64,000 nucleotides of DNA from NCBI RefSeq assembly GCF_026240905.1, contig NZ_JAPEVI010000003.1, positions 2,418,001-2,482,000 of the forward strand. The letters are read 5' to 3'. Positions within the stretch are counted from its first letter, which is position 1, and every line of letters starts with the position of its first letter. The notes beneath the pieces are model-generated. The model searched no databases, was not told the DNA's origin, and saw only the letters and a program-made list of their open reading frames with translations. Origin of the DNA: Roseibium salinum. Its GTDB lineage: Bacteria > Pseudomonadota > Alphaproteobacteria > Rhizobiales > Stappiaceae. Positions 27,767-36,780 of the stretch are shown piece after piece. The position numbers and the translations under genes are program-made.

Positions 27767-29191
27767 TCAGACCGCCGTACCGCCAATCGTCAGGCCGTTG
27801 ATGCGCATCGAGGGCTGGCCGACGCCGACGGGCACGCCCTGCCCCTGCTTGCCGCAGGTTCCCATGCCCGGATCGAGCTTCATGTCGTTGCCGATCATGC
27901 TGACGCGCGTCAGTGCATCCGGCCCGTTGCCGATCAGCATGGCTCCCTTGACCGGCGCGCCGACCTTGCCGTTTTCCACCCTGTAGGCCTCGGTGCAGGA
28001 GAACACGAACTTGCCGGACGTGATGTCGACCTGGCCGCCGCCGAAGGCGACCGCGTATATGCCGTCCTTGACGGAACTCAGGATCTCTTCCGGGTCCTTG
28101 TCGCCGGACATCATCACCGTGTTGGTCATGCGCGGCATGGGGATATGGGCGTAGGACTGGCGGCGGCCGTTTCCGGTCGGCTCCATGCCCATCAGCCGGG
28201 CGTTCTGGCGGTCCTGCATGTAGCCCTTGAGAATACCGTCCTCTATCAGCACCGTCCGGCCGGCAGGGGTGCCTTCGTCGTCCACAGTCAGCGAACCCCG
28301 GCGGTCCGGGATGGTGCCGTCGTCAACGATGGTGACGCCGGGCGCTGCCACACGTTGCCCCATCAGGCCGGCAAAGGCGGAGGTTTTCTTGCGGTTGAAG
28401 TCGCCTTCCAGGCCATGGCCGACCGCTTCGTGCAGCAGAATGCCGGGCCAGCCCGGGCCGAGCACCACATCGAACGTACCGGCCGGGGCCGGAACGGCTT
28501 CCAGGTTGACCAGCGCCTGGCGCAGCGCCTCATCCACGCCGCTCTGCCAGTTTTCGATCGTGATGAAGCGCTCGAAGCCTTCACGCCCGCCGCAGCCGAA
28601 AGAACCGCTTTCCTGACGTTCGTCATTGCCCGCCACGACGGAGATGTTGAACCGCACCATCGGGCGGATATCGCGCACCAGATGACCGTCGGCGCGCAAG
28701 ATCTCCACCACCTGCCAGGACCCGGCCAGGGAAGCCGATACCTGGCGCACGCGCGGATCGCGTGCCCGCGCATAGGCGTCGATTTCCTGCAGCAGCTTGA
28801 CCTTGTCTTCGAAACTCGGCCCGCCGAGCGGATTGACGTCGGTGTAAAGCTGCTGGTTGGTTCTGGCGGGAGCTGCCGCATAGCTGCCCGAATAGCCTCT
28901 CTTGACCGCGCCGACCGCTTCGGCCGCGCGTTTGAGGGCCGCTTCGGAAATGTCGCCCGCATGGGCATAGCCTGCAGCTTCGCCCGCAACCGCGCGCAGG
29001 CCGAACCCCTGCGCCGTGTCGTAATTGGCGGCCTTGAGCCGGCCATTATCGAAAACCAGTCCTTCGGTCTGCCGGTATTCGACAAACAGTTCGCCGTCGT
29101 CCGCGCCCGACAACGCCTCTTCGGTGATCCGTTTGGCCGTGTCCAGTCCGAGGCCGGACGATTCGATAAGGTCAGTCGTGGAAAGGGTCAT
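27767..29191 (-). CDS. tldD: Metalloprotease TldD
   Basis: TldD is the catalytic zinc-protease half of the TldD/TldE heterodimer, which trims peptides such as microcin B17 precursor and CcdA in E. coli. The zinc motif HEAVGHGLEGD is present, and the N-terminus YRQTEGLVFDNGRLK and the C-terminal GKQGQGVPVGVGQPSMRI are typical. At 474 residues it has normal length. The likely partner, pmbA/tldE, is 7 kb away at 34423-35766 on the same strand. Confidence 0.96.
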   Translation of the reverse strand: MTLSTTDLIESSGLGLDTAKRITEEALSGADDGELFVEYRQTEGLVFDNGRLKAANYDTAQGFGLRAVAGEAAGYAHAGDISEAALKRAAEAVGAVKRGYSGSYAAAPARTNQQLYTDVNPLGGPSFEDKVKLLQEIDAYARARDPRVRQVSASLAGSWQVVEILRADGHLVRDIRPMVRFNISVVAGNDERQESGSFGCGGREGFERFITIENWQSGVDEALRQALVNLEAVPAPAGTFDVVLGPGWPGILLHEAVGHGLEGDFNRKKTSAFAGLMGQRVAAPGVTIVDDGTIPDRRGSLTVDDEGTPAGRTVLIEDGILKGYMQDRQNARLMGMEPTGNGRRQSYAHIPMPRMTNTVMMSGDKDPEEILSSVKDGIYAVAFGGGQVDITSGKFVFSCTEAYRVENGKVGAPVKGAMLIGNGPDALTRVSMIGNDMKLDPGMGTCGKQGQGVPVGVGQPSMRINGLTIGGTAV

Positions 29192-29320
29192 ATTTGCGTC
29201 CTGGTTCTGCCGGGCAATGCGGGTTTGCGCCTTCGCTCAAGTTCATGCGGCGAATACGCCGGGTTATCACCAAGATAGGGTTTTTGGCACACAATTCACC
29301 CCAATTCGGCAGAATTCCAC

Positions 29321-29347
29321 TTGCCCGATTTTTAACTTGAATATAAT
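29321..29347 (+). promoter_or_regulatory. Possible promoter for two small genes
   Basis: A perfect TATAAT lies at 29342-29347 with TTGCCC at 29321-29326, but the spacer is only 15 bases, so the -35 is doubtful. A transcript from here would begin just before the hairpin at 29361-29384 and reach the small gene at 29477. Confidence 0.35.
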
Positions 29348-29360
29348 ACTCATGTTTTAT

Positions 29361-29384
29361 GAGCCGCCCTTCCAGAGGCGGCTC
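29361..29384. other. Hairpin in the leader of the small genes
   Basis: A perfect 8-bp stem GAGCCGCC / GGCGGCTC encloses an eight-base loop, directly downstream of the possible promoter. No T-tract follows on the plus strand. Confidence 0.4.
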
Positions 29385-29476
29385 GCGATCAGCCAGGGTA
29401 CGGACCCAGCCATCTCCCGCTCAATCTTCGAAAAACAGAACTGCGAACCTTTCGCGGCAGAAAGAGTTATTGGCGC

Positions 29477-29704
29477 ATGCAGAAACCGTCCAAACCTCCT
29501 GTGGCAACAACACTCGCGGCGTTCCATGAACTTGCTGCACGGCGTGGTGACGGACTGCATCCGCGTTTTCTCGAAGCGCTTGCCAAGACCGGCGCGGCAT
29601 CGGGTCCTCCGGCCCCTTCGCAACAGTCCAACGAAAATATCGTCCGGTTGGAGTTTGTCTCCAAGAGCCGCTCCGGAGCGAAAAAACAGGCGTCGTCGGT
29701 ATGA
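29477..29704 (+). CDS. Small hypothetical protein
   Basis: This 75-residue frame begins MQKPSKPPVATTLAAFHELA and ends rich in lysine, arginine and serine. It has no membrane segment or recognisable motif. Support for it being real is its codon use, like that of its neighbours, and the four-base stop/start overlap (ATGA) with the next small gene. I do not recognise the family. Confidence 0.5.
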   Translation: MQKPSKPPVATTLAAFHELAARRGDGLHPRFLEALAKTGAASGPPAPSQQSNENIVRLEFVSKSRSGAKKQASSV

Positions 29705-29928
29705 AAACGGTTCTTGTCGCCCTGCACCTGGTCGCATGCCAACCCAACCTGCTGATATGCGAGGATATGTCAGCCGATGCCAAAAGATGGGTGGACATGG
29801 CCTCGTGCCATCGGGATCGCGGAGCTGAAATGGCCCGCACGGAACAACGGGTGCCCGATTGGGCGGTGGTGATGTCCCGCTGCCGCTATCTCATCGCTCG
29901 CGACCATCGCTCCGCGCGGATGTTCTGA
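29701..29928 (+). CDS. Small cysteine-containing, probably exported protein
   Basis: The 75-residue product starts with a hydrophobic stretch MKTVLVALHLVACQPN and carries four cysteines (CQPNLLIC, MASC, SRCRY). The pattern recalls short exported alphaproteobacterial proteins with a C-P-x-x-x-C start, a middle cysteine and a closing W...RC/C motif, but I recall the resemblance loosely and give no name. It overlaps the preceding small gene by four bases. Confidence 0.5.
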   Translation: MKTVLVALHLVACQPNLLICEDMSADAKRWVDMASCHRDRGAEMARTEQRVPDWAVVMSRCRYLIARDHRSARMF

Positions 29929-30023
29929 CTTCCGGCGGATCAGGTCAATGCAACGGCTTGCCCAATCGGGGTAAACTGCCGTAAAAGACAGTCACCACTT
30001 CCCGCAAGGCATCAGAATCGGCG

Positions 30024-30242
30024 ATGATGAACCGCTACGAAAACCCGCGAATTCCCAGTGAAGCCCGTGTCCGCTACCTGGATGGCGACTTTCAGGTGGA
30101 AACACCGGGAACCTTCGTGCGTTGCGCGGTGACCGGCACGGCCATTCCGCTCGATGAATTGAAATACTGGTCCGTCGAGCGCCAGGAAGCCTATGTCGAT
30201 GCCAAGGCATCCATGAAGCGGCATCTCGAAACGCAGGGATAG
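30024..30242 (+). CDS. DUF2093 family protein
   Basis: This 72-residue protein matches the DUF2093 family of alphaproteobacteria: FVRCAVTGTAIPLDELKYWSVERQEAYVDA is the signature region (here split: PGTFVRCAVTG, then IPLDELKYW). Function is unknown. It converges with lpxK with a gap of six bases, a neighbour pairing seen repeatedly in Hyphomicrobiales. Either of two consecutive ATG codons may be the start. Confidence 0.88.
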   Translation: MMNRYENPRIPSEARVRYLDGDFQVETPGTFVRCAVTGTAIPLDELKYWSVERQEAYVDAKASMKRHLETQG

Positions 30243-30248
30243 CCGGGA

Positions 30249-31271
30249 CTATCCGGCAAGTTTCCGGCGCTTCAACCTTTCCCTGATCAGGCTCATCAGA
30301 CGGTCCTCGTCGTCGATCTCCATACGCACGTCCAGCACATGGGTGGTGGACGAGATCCAGTGGAACAGTTCTCCATCCGCCGTCTCCAGCCTTGCCATGT
30401 CCTTGGCCGTGGTGACCAGCTGCAGGCTCGCCTCTTCGGCCTCCGTCAGGAGATCGCGGACGTCGGATTCGGTATAAATGTGGTGATCTGCAAAGGCGCG
30501 GGTCCGTTTCACGTCGTAGCCCATATCCTTCAGCGCGGCGAAAAACTTCTGCGGACGTCCGATCCCGGCAAAGGCGTAGAGCCTGTGTCCCGCGAGATCT
30601 TCATCCGGCTGCGGCCGCAGGTGGGCATGCAGGATCGGCAGGGCCCGACGCCCGGCAAGATGCACGGCCGGTTCCGCCGCATCGCCGTCGCCGATCAGCA
30701 CGAGACAGTCCGCCTTGAGGATCTGCTTTTGAGGCGGCGCCCTTAAGGGCCCGGCCGGCAGGCAGCGGCCATTGCCGAAGCCGACCGTGCAATCCACCAG
30801 GGCAAGGCTCAGGTCCTTGGCGAGCGAAGGGTTCTGGAACCCGTCATCCATCAGCAGAAGGTCGATCGGCTGCGTCTCCGCCAGTGCGGCTCCGGCAGGC
30901 CGGTTGGCCGCAACGACCGTCGGGCCGAACCGGGCCAGCAGCAGGGCTTCATCGCCGACGTCCCCGGCTCCGTGGATCGCCAGGTCGACCAGCAGCGGGC
31001 CCTTCTGACGCCCGCCATAGCCGCGCAACAGAAATCCCGGCTTGTAGCCCTCTTCCTGGAGACGGCAGGCCAACTCGATCGCGAACGGGGTCTTGCCCGT
31101 GCCGCCAACGACGAAATTGCCGATGCAGATGACCGGCAACCGGCATTTTGCCTTCGGCCTGGCGAGCATGCGGCGGCCCGAGACCAGACCGTATATCCAG
31201 GCCGCGGGCGCGAGCAGCAGGGCAGGAAGCGAGAACCCGGGTTTCCACCAGTAGTCAGGAGCCGTGCTCAC
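30249..31271 (-). CDS. lpxK: Tetraacyldisaccharide 4'-kinase
   Basis: LpxK phosphorylates the 4' position of the lipid A disaccharide at the inner membrane. The 340-residue product has an N-terminal membrane helix (about 15-32) and the Walker A motif GNFVVGGTGKTP (51-62); MDDGFQNPSL is the other family mark. The start is the GTG at 31271, which overlaps the end of waaA by 17 bases; frames further upstream lie inside waaA. It is the last gene of the lipid A cluster. Confidence 0.94.
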   Translation of the reverse strand: MSTAPDYWWKPGFSLPALLLAPAAWIYGLVSGRRMLARPKAKCRLPVICIGNFVVGGTGKTPFAIELACRLQEEGYKPGFLLRGYGGRQKGPLLVDLAIHGAGDVGDEALLLARFGPTVVAANRPAGAALAETQPIDLLLMDDGFQNPSLAKDLSLALVDCTVGFGNGRCLPAGPLRAPPQKQILKADCLVLIGDGDAAEPAVHLAGRRALPILHAHLRPQPDEDLAGHRLYAFAGIGRPQKFFAALKDMGYDVKRTRAFADHHIYTESDVRDLLTEAEEASLQLVTTAKDMARLETADGELFHWISSTTHVLDVRMEIDDEDRLMSLIRERLKRRKLAG

Positions 31272-32568
31272 GTAGGGCCTCCGGCGTTCGCCCGGCACCA
31301 TCCCGCGGCAGATAGGGCTGCAGCAGGAACAGCGTTTTCTCCAGCGCACCGCGGCCGGCCTCGACCATTGCCCTGGCTTTCGCGGCCTGGTCGCGGGCTT
31401 TGCGGGGATCACGCAGCAGACCTGCCACGTGCTCTGCCAGATCAACGGGATCGGGCACCCTCAACGCCGCGCCGCCGTTCCAGAACTCCTTGTAGATCGC
31501 GCGCGCGTTGGAGACCCTCGGACCGGTCACCAGAGCGGATCCCACAAGAGCTGCTTCCAACGGATTATGTCCCCCTGCATCATTAAAGGAGCCACCCAGG
31601 AAGGTGACCGGCGCCAGCCTGTAGAAAAGTCCCATCTCTCCGAGTGTATCACCAAGATAGACATGTGTTGACGGTTCGATTTTCCGGCCTGAACTGCGCA
31701 GGACGCCGTTCAGGCCCTGCTGGCCGACCAGGCCTAGGATGTCATCCGCGCGAACCGGGTGGCGCGGTACCAGCAGCAGGAGGAGATCGGGAAACTCCCT
31801 CCGCAGCCTGCCATAGGCATCAAGCGCTATCTCGTCTTCGCCGGGATGCGTGAGCGCGGCAAGCCAGACGGGCCGATCGCCGATCCGCGCCTGAAGACCG
31901 GAAACTTCCCCTTCGTCCGCCAGGGGCTCGCTTGCGTCGAATTTCAGGTTGCCCGGCGTTTCCACCCGCCGGCAGCCGAGGCGCCGGAAGCGCTGCGCGT
32001 CGGCGGCGCTTTGCGCCAGCACCAGATCGAGGCACCTGAAGATATAGCCCGAGGCTCCCGGCAGCATCGACCAGTTCCTGTGGGACTTGTCAGACAACCG
32101 GCCGTTCACCAGCACGAAGGGTATGCCGCGGCTTCGCAATTCGTCAAAAAGGCAGGGCCAGACTTCCGACTCCACGACCATCGCCAGATCGGGTGACCAA
32201 TGGTCGAGAAACCGCGCCATCGGGCCGGGGGAATCGAAAGGAATGAACTGGTGGACCGATCCTTCCGGCAGGCGGCTTGCGGCGATATCGGCGGCCGTGA
32301 CGGTGACCGTCGTCAGCAGCACCCTGTTTCCCGAAGCGGACAGGGCGTCGATCAGCGGCAGCACCGACATGGTTTCGCCGACGCTTGCAGCGTGAATCCA
32401 GACGAGACGGCCGGACGGGCGCTGCCTTTGGGACCAGCCGAACCGCTCGCCCTTTCGTTGGCCGATCTCCTTGCCGGCCCGGCTCCGCCACCAGAACAGA
32501 AGATGGAACAGGGGCACCAGAGCCCGGGAGAGGCCGCGATAGAAGCTGATGAACGGGGGCTTAGCCAT
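31255..32568 (-). CDS. waaA: 3-deoxy-D-manno-octulosonic acid (Kdo) transferase
   Basis: WaaA (KdtA) adds Kdo sugars to lipid IVA. The 437-residue protein has an N-terminal membrane anchor and the family motifs LVWIHAASVGE (active-site glutamate), ESEVWPCLFDEL and GGSFNDAGGHNPLEAALVG. The gene overlaps the DUF374 gene upstream by eight bases and lpxK downstream by 17 bases, so the three are translationally coupled. Confidence 0.95.
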   Translation of the reverse strand: MAKPPFISFYRGLSRALVPLFHLLFWWRSRAGKEIGQRKGERFGWSQRQRPSGRLVWIHAASVGETMSVLPLIDALSASGNRVLLTTVTVTAADIAASRLPEGSVHQFIPFDSPGPMARFLDHWSPDLAMVVESEVWPCLFDELRSRGIPFVLVNGRLSDKSHRNWSMLPGASGYIFRCLDLVLAQSAADAQRFRRLGCRRVETPGNLKFDASEPLADEGEVSGLQARIGDRPVWLAALTHPGEDEIALDAYGRLRREFPDLLLLLVPRHPVRADDILGLVGQQGLNGVLRSSGRKIEPSTHVYLGDTLGEMGLFYRLAPVTFLGGSFNDAGGHNPLEAALVGSALVTGPRVSNARAIYKEFWNGGAALRVPDPVDLAEHVAGLLRDPRKARDQAAKARAMVEAGRGALEKTLFLLQPYLPRDGAGRTPEALREHGS

Positions 32569-33259
32569 CCGTCCTGCCGACCAGTTCGTAGGCCCGCCTG
32601 GTGGCCACGTTCAACCGCTCTTCGACCTGCAGGCGGTAGGTTTCGAGCGAATCGTCGTCCGCCTCGGACGGCACCCAGATCAGATCGCCCACGGCAATGG
32701 CGCCGCGACCGAAGGGCAGGTTGACGCTGGCCGTGTCCCAGCTGTCCAGCTCCTTGCTGCGGCTGGTGGCCACGGCGACGGGCAGGATCGGCCGGCCGGA
32801 ATGCCTGGCGAGCTGGACAATGCCGATGCCGGACTTTCTTGCCGGTCCCTTGGGGACGTCCGCGGTCATGGCGATGCTGTAGCCTTCCTTCAGCGATTTC
32901 AGCGCCTCGATGAAACCGCGCATGCCGCCGCGCTTCTTGATCTGGCGCGCGCTTTTTCCGCCCGACGCCCGGATCAGGCCGAGCCCCAGCTTGCGGGCCG
33001 CAATGGCGTTGACCTCGCCGTCGACGGACCGGGAAATCATCACCTTTGCGGGCCAATGGGACGGCTTGGCGAACGGAACCAGAAAATGCTGACCGTGCCA
33101 CATGGCCACGATGACCGGCAGATGCTGCTCGGTGTCCTCGTGGACGCCTTCCGGGTCCAGGACAAACCGATTTGTGAGGTAAACCAGTTTAAGGTAGCCG
33201 GCAAGCAAAGTGCCCACACCTGACAGGACCCAGGGATGGCGGGCGAGGCGTTTCATCAT
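32561..33259 (-). CDS. DUF374 / lysophospholipid acyltransferase-fold protein
   Basis: The 232-residue protein has the DUF374 signature and an LPLAT-like fold with VAMWHGQHFLVPF (H55, H58) and ADVPKGPARKSGIGIV. Members are thought to acylate lipids, and their constant position beside waaA suggests a lipid A or envelope role, but no specific reaction is established for this protein. An N-terminal hydrophobic helix suggests membrane association. Confidence 0.88.
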   Translation of the reverse strand: MMKRLARHPWVLSGVGTLLAGYLKLVYLTNRFVLDPEGVHEDTEQHLPVIVAMWHGQHFLVPFAKPSHWPAKVMISRSVDGEVNAIAARKLGLGLIRASGGKSARQIKKRGGMRGFIEALKSLKEGYSIAMTADVPKGPARKSGIGIVQLARHSGRPILPVAVATSRSKELDSWDTASVNLPFGRGAIAVGDLIWVPSEADDDSLETYRLQVEERLNVATRRAYELVGRTDG

Positions 33260-33286
33260 GTTTCTTGTTGCCTGAAAATGCCTTGC

Positions 33287-33526
33287 CTAGTTTGCCGTTT
33301 CCGGATCGAGCAAGCGGTGCATGTGAACGATGAAGTAGCGCATATGCGCGTTGTCGACGGTTGACTGCGCCTTCGCCTTCCAGGCCTTGTAGGCTTCTGC
33401 ATAGTTCGGATAGATGCCGACGATATCCAGTTCGTCCAGATCGCGGAACGTCAGTCCTTCCGGCGACACCAGTTCACCGCCAAATACCAGGTGCAGAAGC
33501 TGTTTCGGGGTGTCGGTTTCACTCAT
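33287..33526 (-). CDS. DUF4170 family protein
   Basis: This 79-residue protein matches the DUF4170 family (LVFGGELVSPEGLTFRDLDE, VGIYPNYAEAYKAWKAKAQ, HMRYFIVHMHRLLDP). The ATG at 33526 has GAGG six bases upstream and is preferred over the ATG at 33532. It lies 27 bases before the DUF374 gene. Function is unknown; its fixed place next to lipid A genes is the only clue. Confidence 0.88.
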   Translation of the reverse strand: MSETDTPKQLLHLVFGGELVSPEGLTFRDLDELDIVGIYPNYAEAYKAWKAKAQSTVDNAHMRYFIVHMHRLLDPETAN

Positions 33527-33623
33527 GAACATCCTCGCTTTTCATCAATGCGATTTCAGTTGCCAACTCGTCGCCAGGCGGCCCGTAACCGCATGGACGC
33601 AATTCACGTTTGCCGACGCCGCC

Positions 33624-34436
33624 CTATCTGATCAGCTTGTCCAGCACGTCGCGCGCGGGCCCGATCAGCGCTTCTGGTGCTGCGATCAGGGCGGGGTGGC
33701 CGGTCCTGGCGCGATTGTAGATAAGGCTGTTTCCCGACAGGTCGGTCAATCTGCCGCCTGCTTCCTGCACCAAAAGATCCGCCGCCGCAAGATCCCAATC
33801 GCTCGGCCCGCCCCGCGCGGTGCCCACATCGACCCTGCCGGCCGCCACGGTCGCCAGGCGGTAGGCGAGAGAGCGCAGGATATCCGTGCCGATGAGCCCC
33901 GCCGCCTTCACGTCCCGATTGGCAATGATTGAATGCGGACCGGTGAGGGTCGCGCCCGCGACATTGCGCTGAGCGGAGACTTCGAGGCGGCTGCCATTCA
34001 GCCACGCGCCGCCGCCGGAAAGAGCGACGAACATCTCTTCCCGCCGCGGGCAGAACACGGCACCGGCCACGGGACGTCCGTTTTCGACAACGGCGATGGA
34101 GATCGTCCATTCGCTGCCACCGGCGAGAAAGGCGCGTGTCCCGTCTATGGGATCGACGATAAACACCCGGTCGCGCGTCAGCCGCTCCGGATCGTCCACG
34201 GTTTCCTCCGACAGCCAGCCGTAATCCGGCCGGCCGTTGCGCAGCCGGTCCGCCAGAAACCTGTCCACCGCCAGGTCGGCTTCGGAGACCGGCGACTTGT
34301 TGCCCTTGAACCAGGTTTCCGGATCCTGACCGAAATAGCTCAGGGCAACGTCGCCGGCCTGGCGCGCGGCGGTTTCCAGAAGGCGCATGTCCAGATCGGG
34401 AGACGGGCTGAGAATGCCGTTGTCAACTTCCTGCAA
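33624..34436 (-). CDS. Inositol monophosphatase family protein, CysQ-like 3'(2'),5'-bisphosphate nucleotidase
   Basis: The lithium-sensitive phosphatase motifs are present: SEETVDDPERL, the metal site VDPIDGTRAFLAGGSEW, and GPSDWDLAAADLLVQEAGG. This combination fits CysQ, which removes the 3' phosphate of PAP from sulfate assimilation, though inositol- or sugar-phosphatase activity cannot be excluded. I chose the TTG at 34436, preceded by AAGGA at seven bases and overlapping the pmbA stop by 14 bases (270 residues); the next ATG is at 34388. Confidence 0.87.
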   Translation of the reverse strand: MQEVDNGILSPSPDLDMRLLETAARQAGDVALSYFGQDPETWFKGNKSPVSEADLAVDRFLADRLRNGRPDYGWLSEETVDDPERLTRDRVFIVDPIDGTRAFLAGGSEWTISIAVVENGRPVAGAVFCPRREEMFVALSGGGAWLNGSRLEVSAQRNVAGATLTGPHSIIANRDVKAAGLIGTDILRSLAYRLATVAAGRVDVGTARGGPSDWDLAAADLLVQEAGGRLTDLSGNSLIYNRARTGHPALIAAPEALIGPARDVLDKLIR

Positions 34437-35766
34437 GAGCCATTCCTTCGATAAAGACAGATGGCGTCGCAGTGGAATAGCGGTTGTCCAGATCACTGCC
34501 CGGCACAAGACGCTTGAACATGTCCTTCAGGTTGCCGGCGATGGTGATCTCGCTGACCGCCTGGACGATTTCGCCGTTTTCGAACCAGAACCCGGCGGCA
34601 CCGCGCGAATAGTCGCCGGTGAGCCCGTTGACGCCGTGGCCGATCAGATCGCTCACCAGCAGCCCCTCGCCCGCTTCGGCCATGAGCTCTTCAAGGGATT
34701 TTTCGCCCGGCATCAGCGTGATGTTGGTCGAGCCCGGAGACGTCCCGCTGCCACTGCGATGGGCCCGGCCGTTCGGTCTCAGCCCGAGTTCGCGCGCCGT
34801 TGCCCCGTCCAGGAACCAGTCCTTCAGAACGCCGTTCTCGATCACGTTGAGAACCGGCCCGCTCGTGCCTTCACCGTCAAAGGGGCGCGTGGCCGCGCCG
34901 CGGCGTTTAAACGGATCGTCGACCACCATGATGCCGGGTGCGAAGATCGCCTCTCCCATCCGGTCTTTCAGAAAGCTGGTCTTGCGGGCGACCGAAGCAC
35001 CGTTGATCGCTCCCGCAAGGTGGCCGAGGAGACTGCGAGCCGCGCGCGATTCATAGATGACATTGGCGGTCCGGGTCGACATTTTCTGCGGATTGAGCCG
35101 GCGCACCGCCCGTTCTCCGGCCCGGCGGCCGATTTCGGCCGGCGCCTCCAGGTCTTCAAAGAAGGTGCGGCTGTCGAAATCGTAGTCGCGCTCCATCGAC
35201 GTGCCGTCGCCGGCAACCGCCGTCATGGAAAGGCCGTGGCGGGAGGCAATGTAGGAGCCGAGGAAACCATGGCTTGTGGCGAGCACGACGCCGCCAAGCC
35301 GCCAGGAGGCGCCTGCCCCGCCGGATTTGCTGACGCCGTCGACGGCAAGGCCGGCAGCCTCCGCTTCCAGCGCCATCTCGGCAAGGCTCTCGGCGGTCAT
35401 CTCCTTGGGATCGAGAAGTTCCAGCGCCGGAAAGTCCTTCACCAGCAGGTCCGGATCGGCCAGACCCGCAAAGGGATCCTCCGGCGCGACCCTGGCCATG
35501 GCGACCGCGCGTTCGGCAAGGCTGTCGGGATCGTCCAGCTGGTTGGCGGAAACGGCGGCGGTGCGCTTGCCGACGAAGACGCGCAACGTGAAGTCGTCGC
35601 CCTCCGCGCGCTCGCTCTCTTCCACCTTGCCCTCCCTGACGTCCACGGCCAGCGACACGCCCGTGACCGCAACCGCATCGCAGGCATCCGCGCCCGCCTT
35701 GCGGGCCGCTTCGACGAGACGTGCAGCCCTGGACTGCAATTCGCTTTGGTCAATCAGTTCCGACAT
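34423..35766 (-). CDS. pmbA: TldD/PmbA family protein (TldE)
   Basis: PmbA (TldE) is the non-catalytic partner of TldD. The 447-residue product begins MSELIDQSELQSRAARLVEA and lacks the HExxxH zinc motif, as expected for this subunit; GSGTSPGSTNITLMPGEKS and LLVSDLIGHGVNGLTGDYSRG are family regions. The ATG at 35766 is the conserved start; the frame can extend to 35853 without conservation. The CysQ-like gene follows with an overlap. Confidence 0.94.
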   Translation of the reverse strand: MSELIDQSELQSRAARLVEAARKAGADACDAVAVTGVSLAVDVREGKVEESERAEGDDFTLRVFVGKRTAAVSANQLDDPDSLAERAVAMARVAPEDPFAGLADPDLLVKDFPALELLDPKEMTAESLAEMALEAEAAGLAVDGVSKSGGAGASWRLGGVVLATSHGFLGSYIASRHGLSMTAVAGDGTSMERDYDFDSRTFFEDLEAPAEIGRRAGERAVRRLNPQKMSTRTANVIYESRAARSLLGHLAGAINGASVARKTSFLKDRMGEAIFAPGIMVVDDPFKRRGAATRPFDGEGTSGPVLNVIENGVLKDWFLDGATARELGLRPNGRAHRSGSGTSPGSTNITLMPGEKSLEELMAEAGEGLLVSDLIGHGVNGLTGDYSRGAAGFWFENGEIVQAVSEITIAGNLKDMFKRLVPGSDLDNRYSTATPSVFIEGMALAGS

Positions 35767-36177
35767 ATGTTCCGCCTTTTGTTTCGGCTGTTGTTTACGC
35801 TCCGCACATGGCGACTGCAACCGCCAGGACGAATTCCCGGCAAGCTGTATCATTCCGGTTCAGACCTGCCGGGAAATATGTACCTGCCTTAACAAAAGGG
35901 AAGCGCAACCCGGCCCGGCGCACGCTGCATATGGTTCTTGTCCAGGCGGAACGAAAGTAGCTCTAACGCCTATATGTCGACTACTGTTTTGCGCACCGGC
36001 CGGCACTCGCCCCATGGTGGTGTTCCGCGCCTTCTGCCACACGTGTGAATCAGGCGTTATCTGAGCGATTACATTCCGGTAACCCTCTTGAAAATCAAAC
36101 TTTCTTAACCGTGTCTCTTAAGCCGTTCACGATCTTTCTCAGCTACCTTTGAACCCATCGAGAGACCAAAAGGTCCG
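35767..36177. other. Divergent intergenic region between pmbA and the DUF6101-like gene
   Basis: No gene is supported in these 411 bases. The stretch 36080-36150 is less GC-rich than its surroundings and includes TTGAAA at 36087-36092, a possible -35 element for the plus-strand gene, but no good -10 follows at the right distance. I see nothing else. Confidence 0.4.
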
Positions 36178-36780
36178 GTGGAGAGTCAATTGAGACGTCA
36201 AACAGAAATACAGGAAACGGCAGCAACCGGGATCGGCGCACAAGAGATGCCCCACCCCGGTTGCCTGCCGGCCCACTTCCAGCAGCGCCTGGAATGCCGG
36301 CCGGGAACGCCCTCACTTCCTGCAGACATTTATCTTGACCGCGACAGGGCGGTCATCAAGCGGCGGGTCGCCGGCGTACCGGTCACGGTCGTCGTTCCGG
36401 CCTGCGGATTCGACGGTGTCATGGTCCGCATCGTGCCCGGGGCGGCTCCCGGCGAGATCATCGCGGCGCTGATCCTGAAACATCCGGACAGCGCCCTGTC
36501 CATCACACTTGCCGAAACCGAGAATTCCGACAGTCTGGCGGTTCTGTGGAGCCGTTGGGCCCAGACCTTCAACCTGCCGATGCTGGTCTGTGATCTGGGC
36601 GGCAAGGTCAAACCGATCGAGGCGTACAGCGCCATGCCGGCGTCAAGCCCCGCACCGCGCCGGAAAATGCGCATGCTGACCGGCCGGCGCCCGCGCTTCC
36701 TCAACCGGCGCATTCCCGGCCGAATGGGCGAGAATGCGGCCAATCACGGCAACGAGCGGGAAATCATCGCCCGCTCCTGA
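36178..36780 (+). CDS. DUF6101-like protein of unknown function
   Basis: The 200-residue product has no signal peptide, membrane segment or enzyme motif. Its middle (VIKRRVAGVPVTVVVP, GVMVRIVPG, LWSRWAQTFNLPMLV) recalls a conserved Hyphomicrobiales family annotated as DUF6101, and the C-terminus is very basic (RRKMRMLTGRRPRFLNRR). The start is probably the GTG at 36178 behind AAAGG; a TTG 12 bases downstream is also possible. A rho-independent terminator follows immediately. Confidence 0.75.
   Translation: MESQLRRQTEIQETAATGIGAQEMPHPGCLPAHFQQRLECRPGTPSLPADIYLDRDRAVIKRRVAGVPVTVVVPACGFDGVMVRIVPGAAPGEIIAALILKHPDSALSITLAETENSDSLAVLWSRWAQTFNLPMLVCDLGGKVKPIEAYSAMPASSPAPRRKMRMLTGRRPRFLNRRIPGRMGENAANHGNEREIIARS

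Noticed and set aside
27263..29278. 671-codon plus-strand frame
   Set aside because: Antisense to tldD and the HAD gene, both of which carry catalytic motifs.
34436..34508. Longer N-terminus for the CysQ-like protein
   Set aside because: The extension lies inside the conserved end of pmbA and is not family-like.
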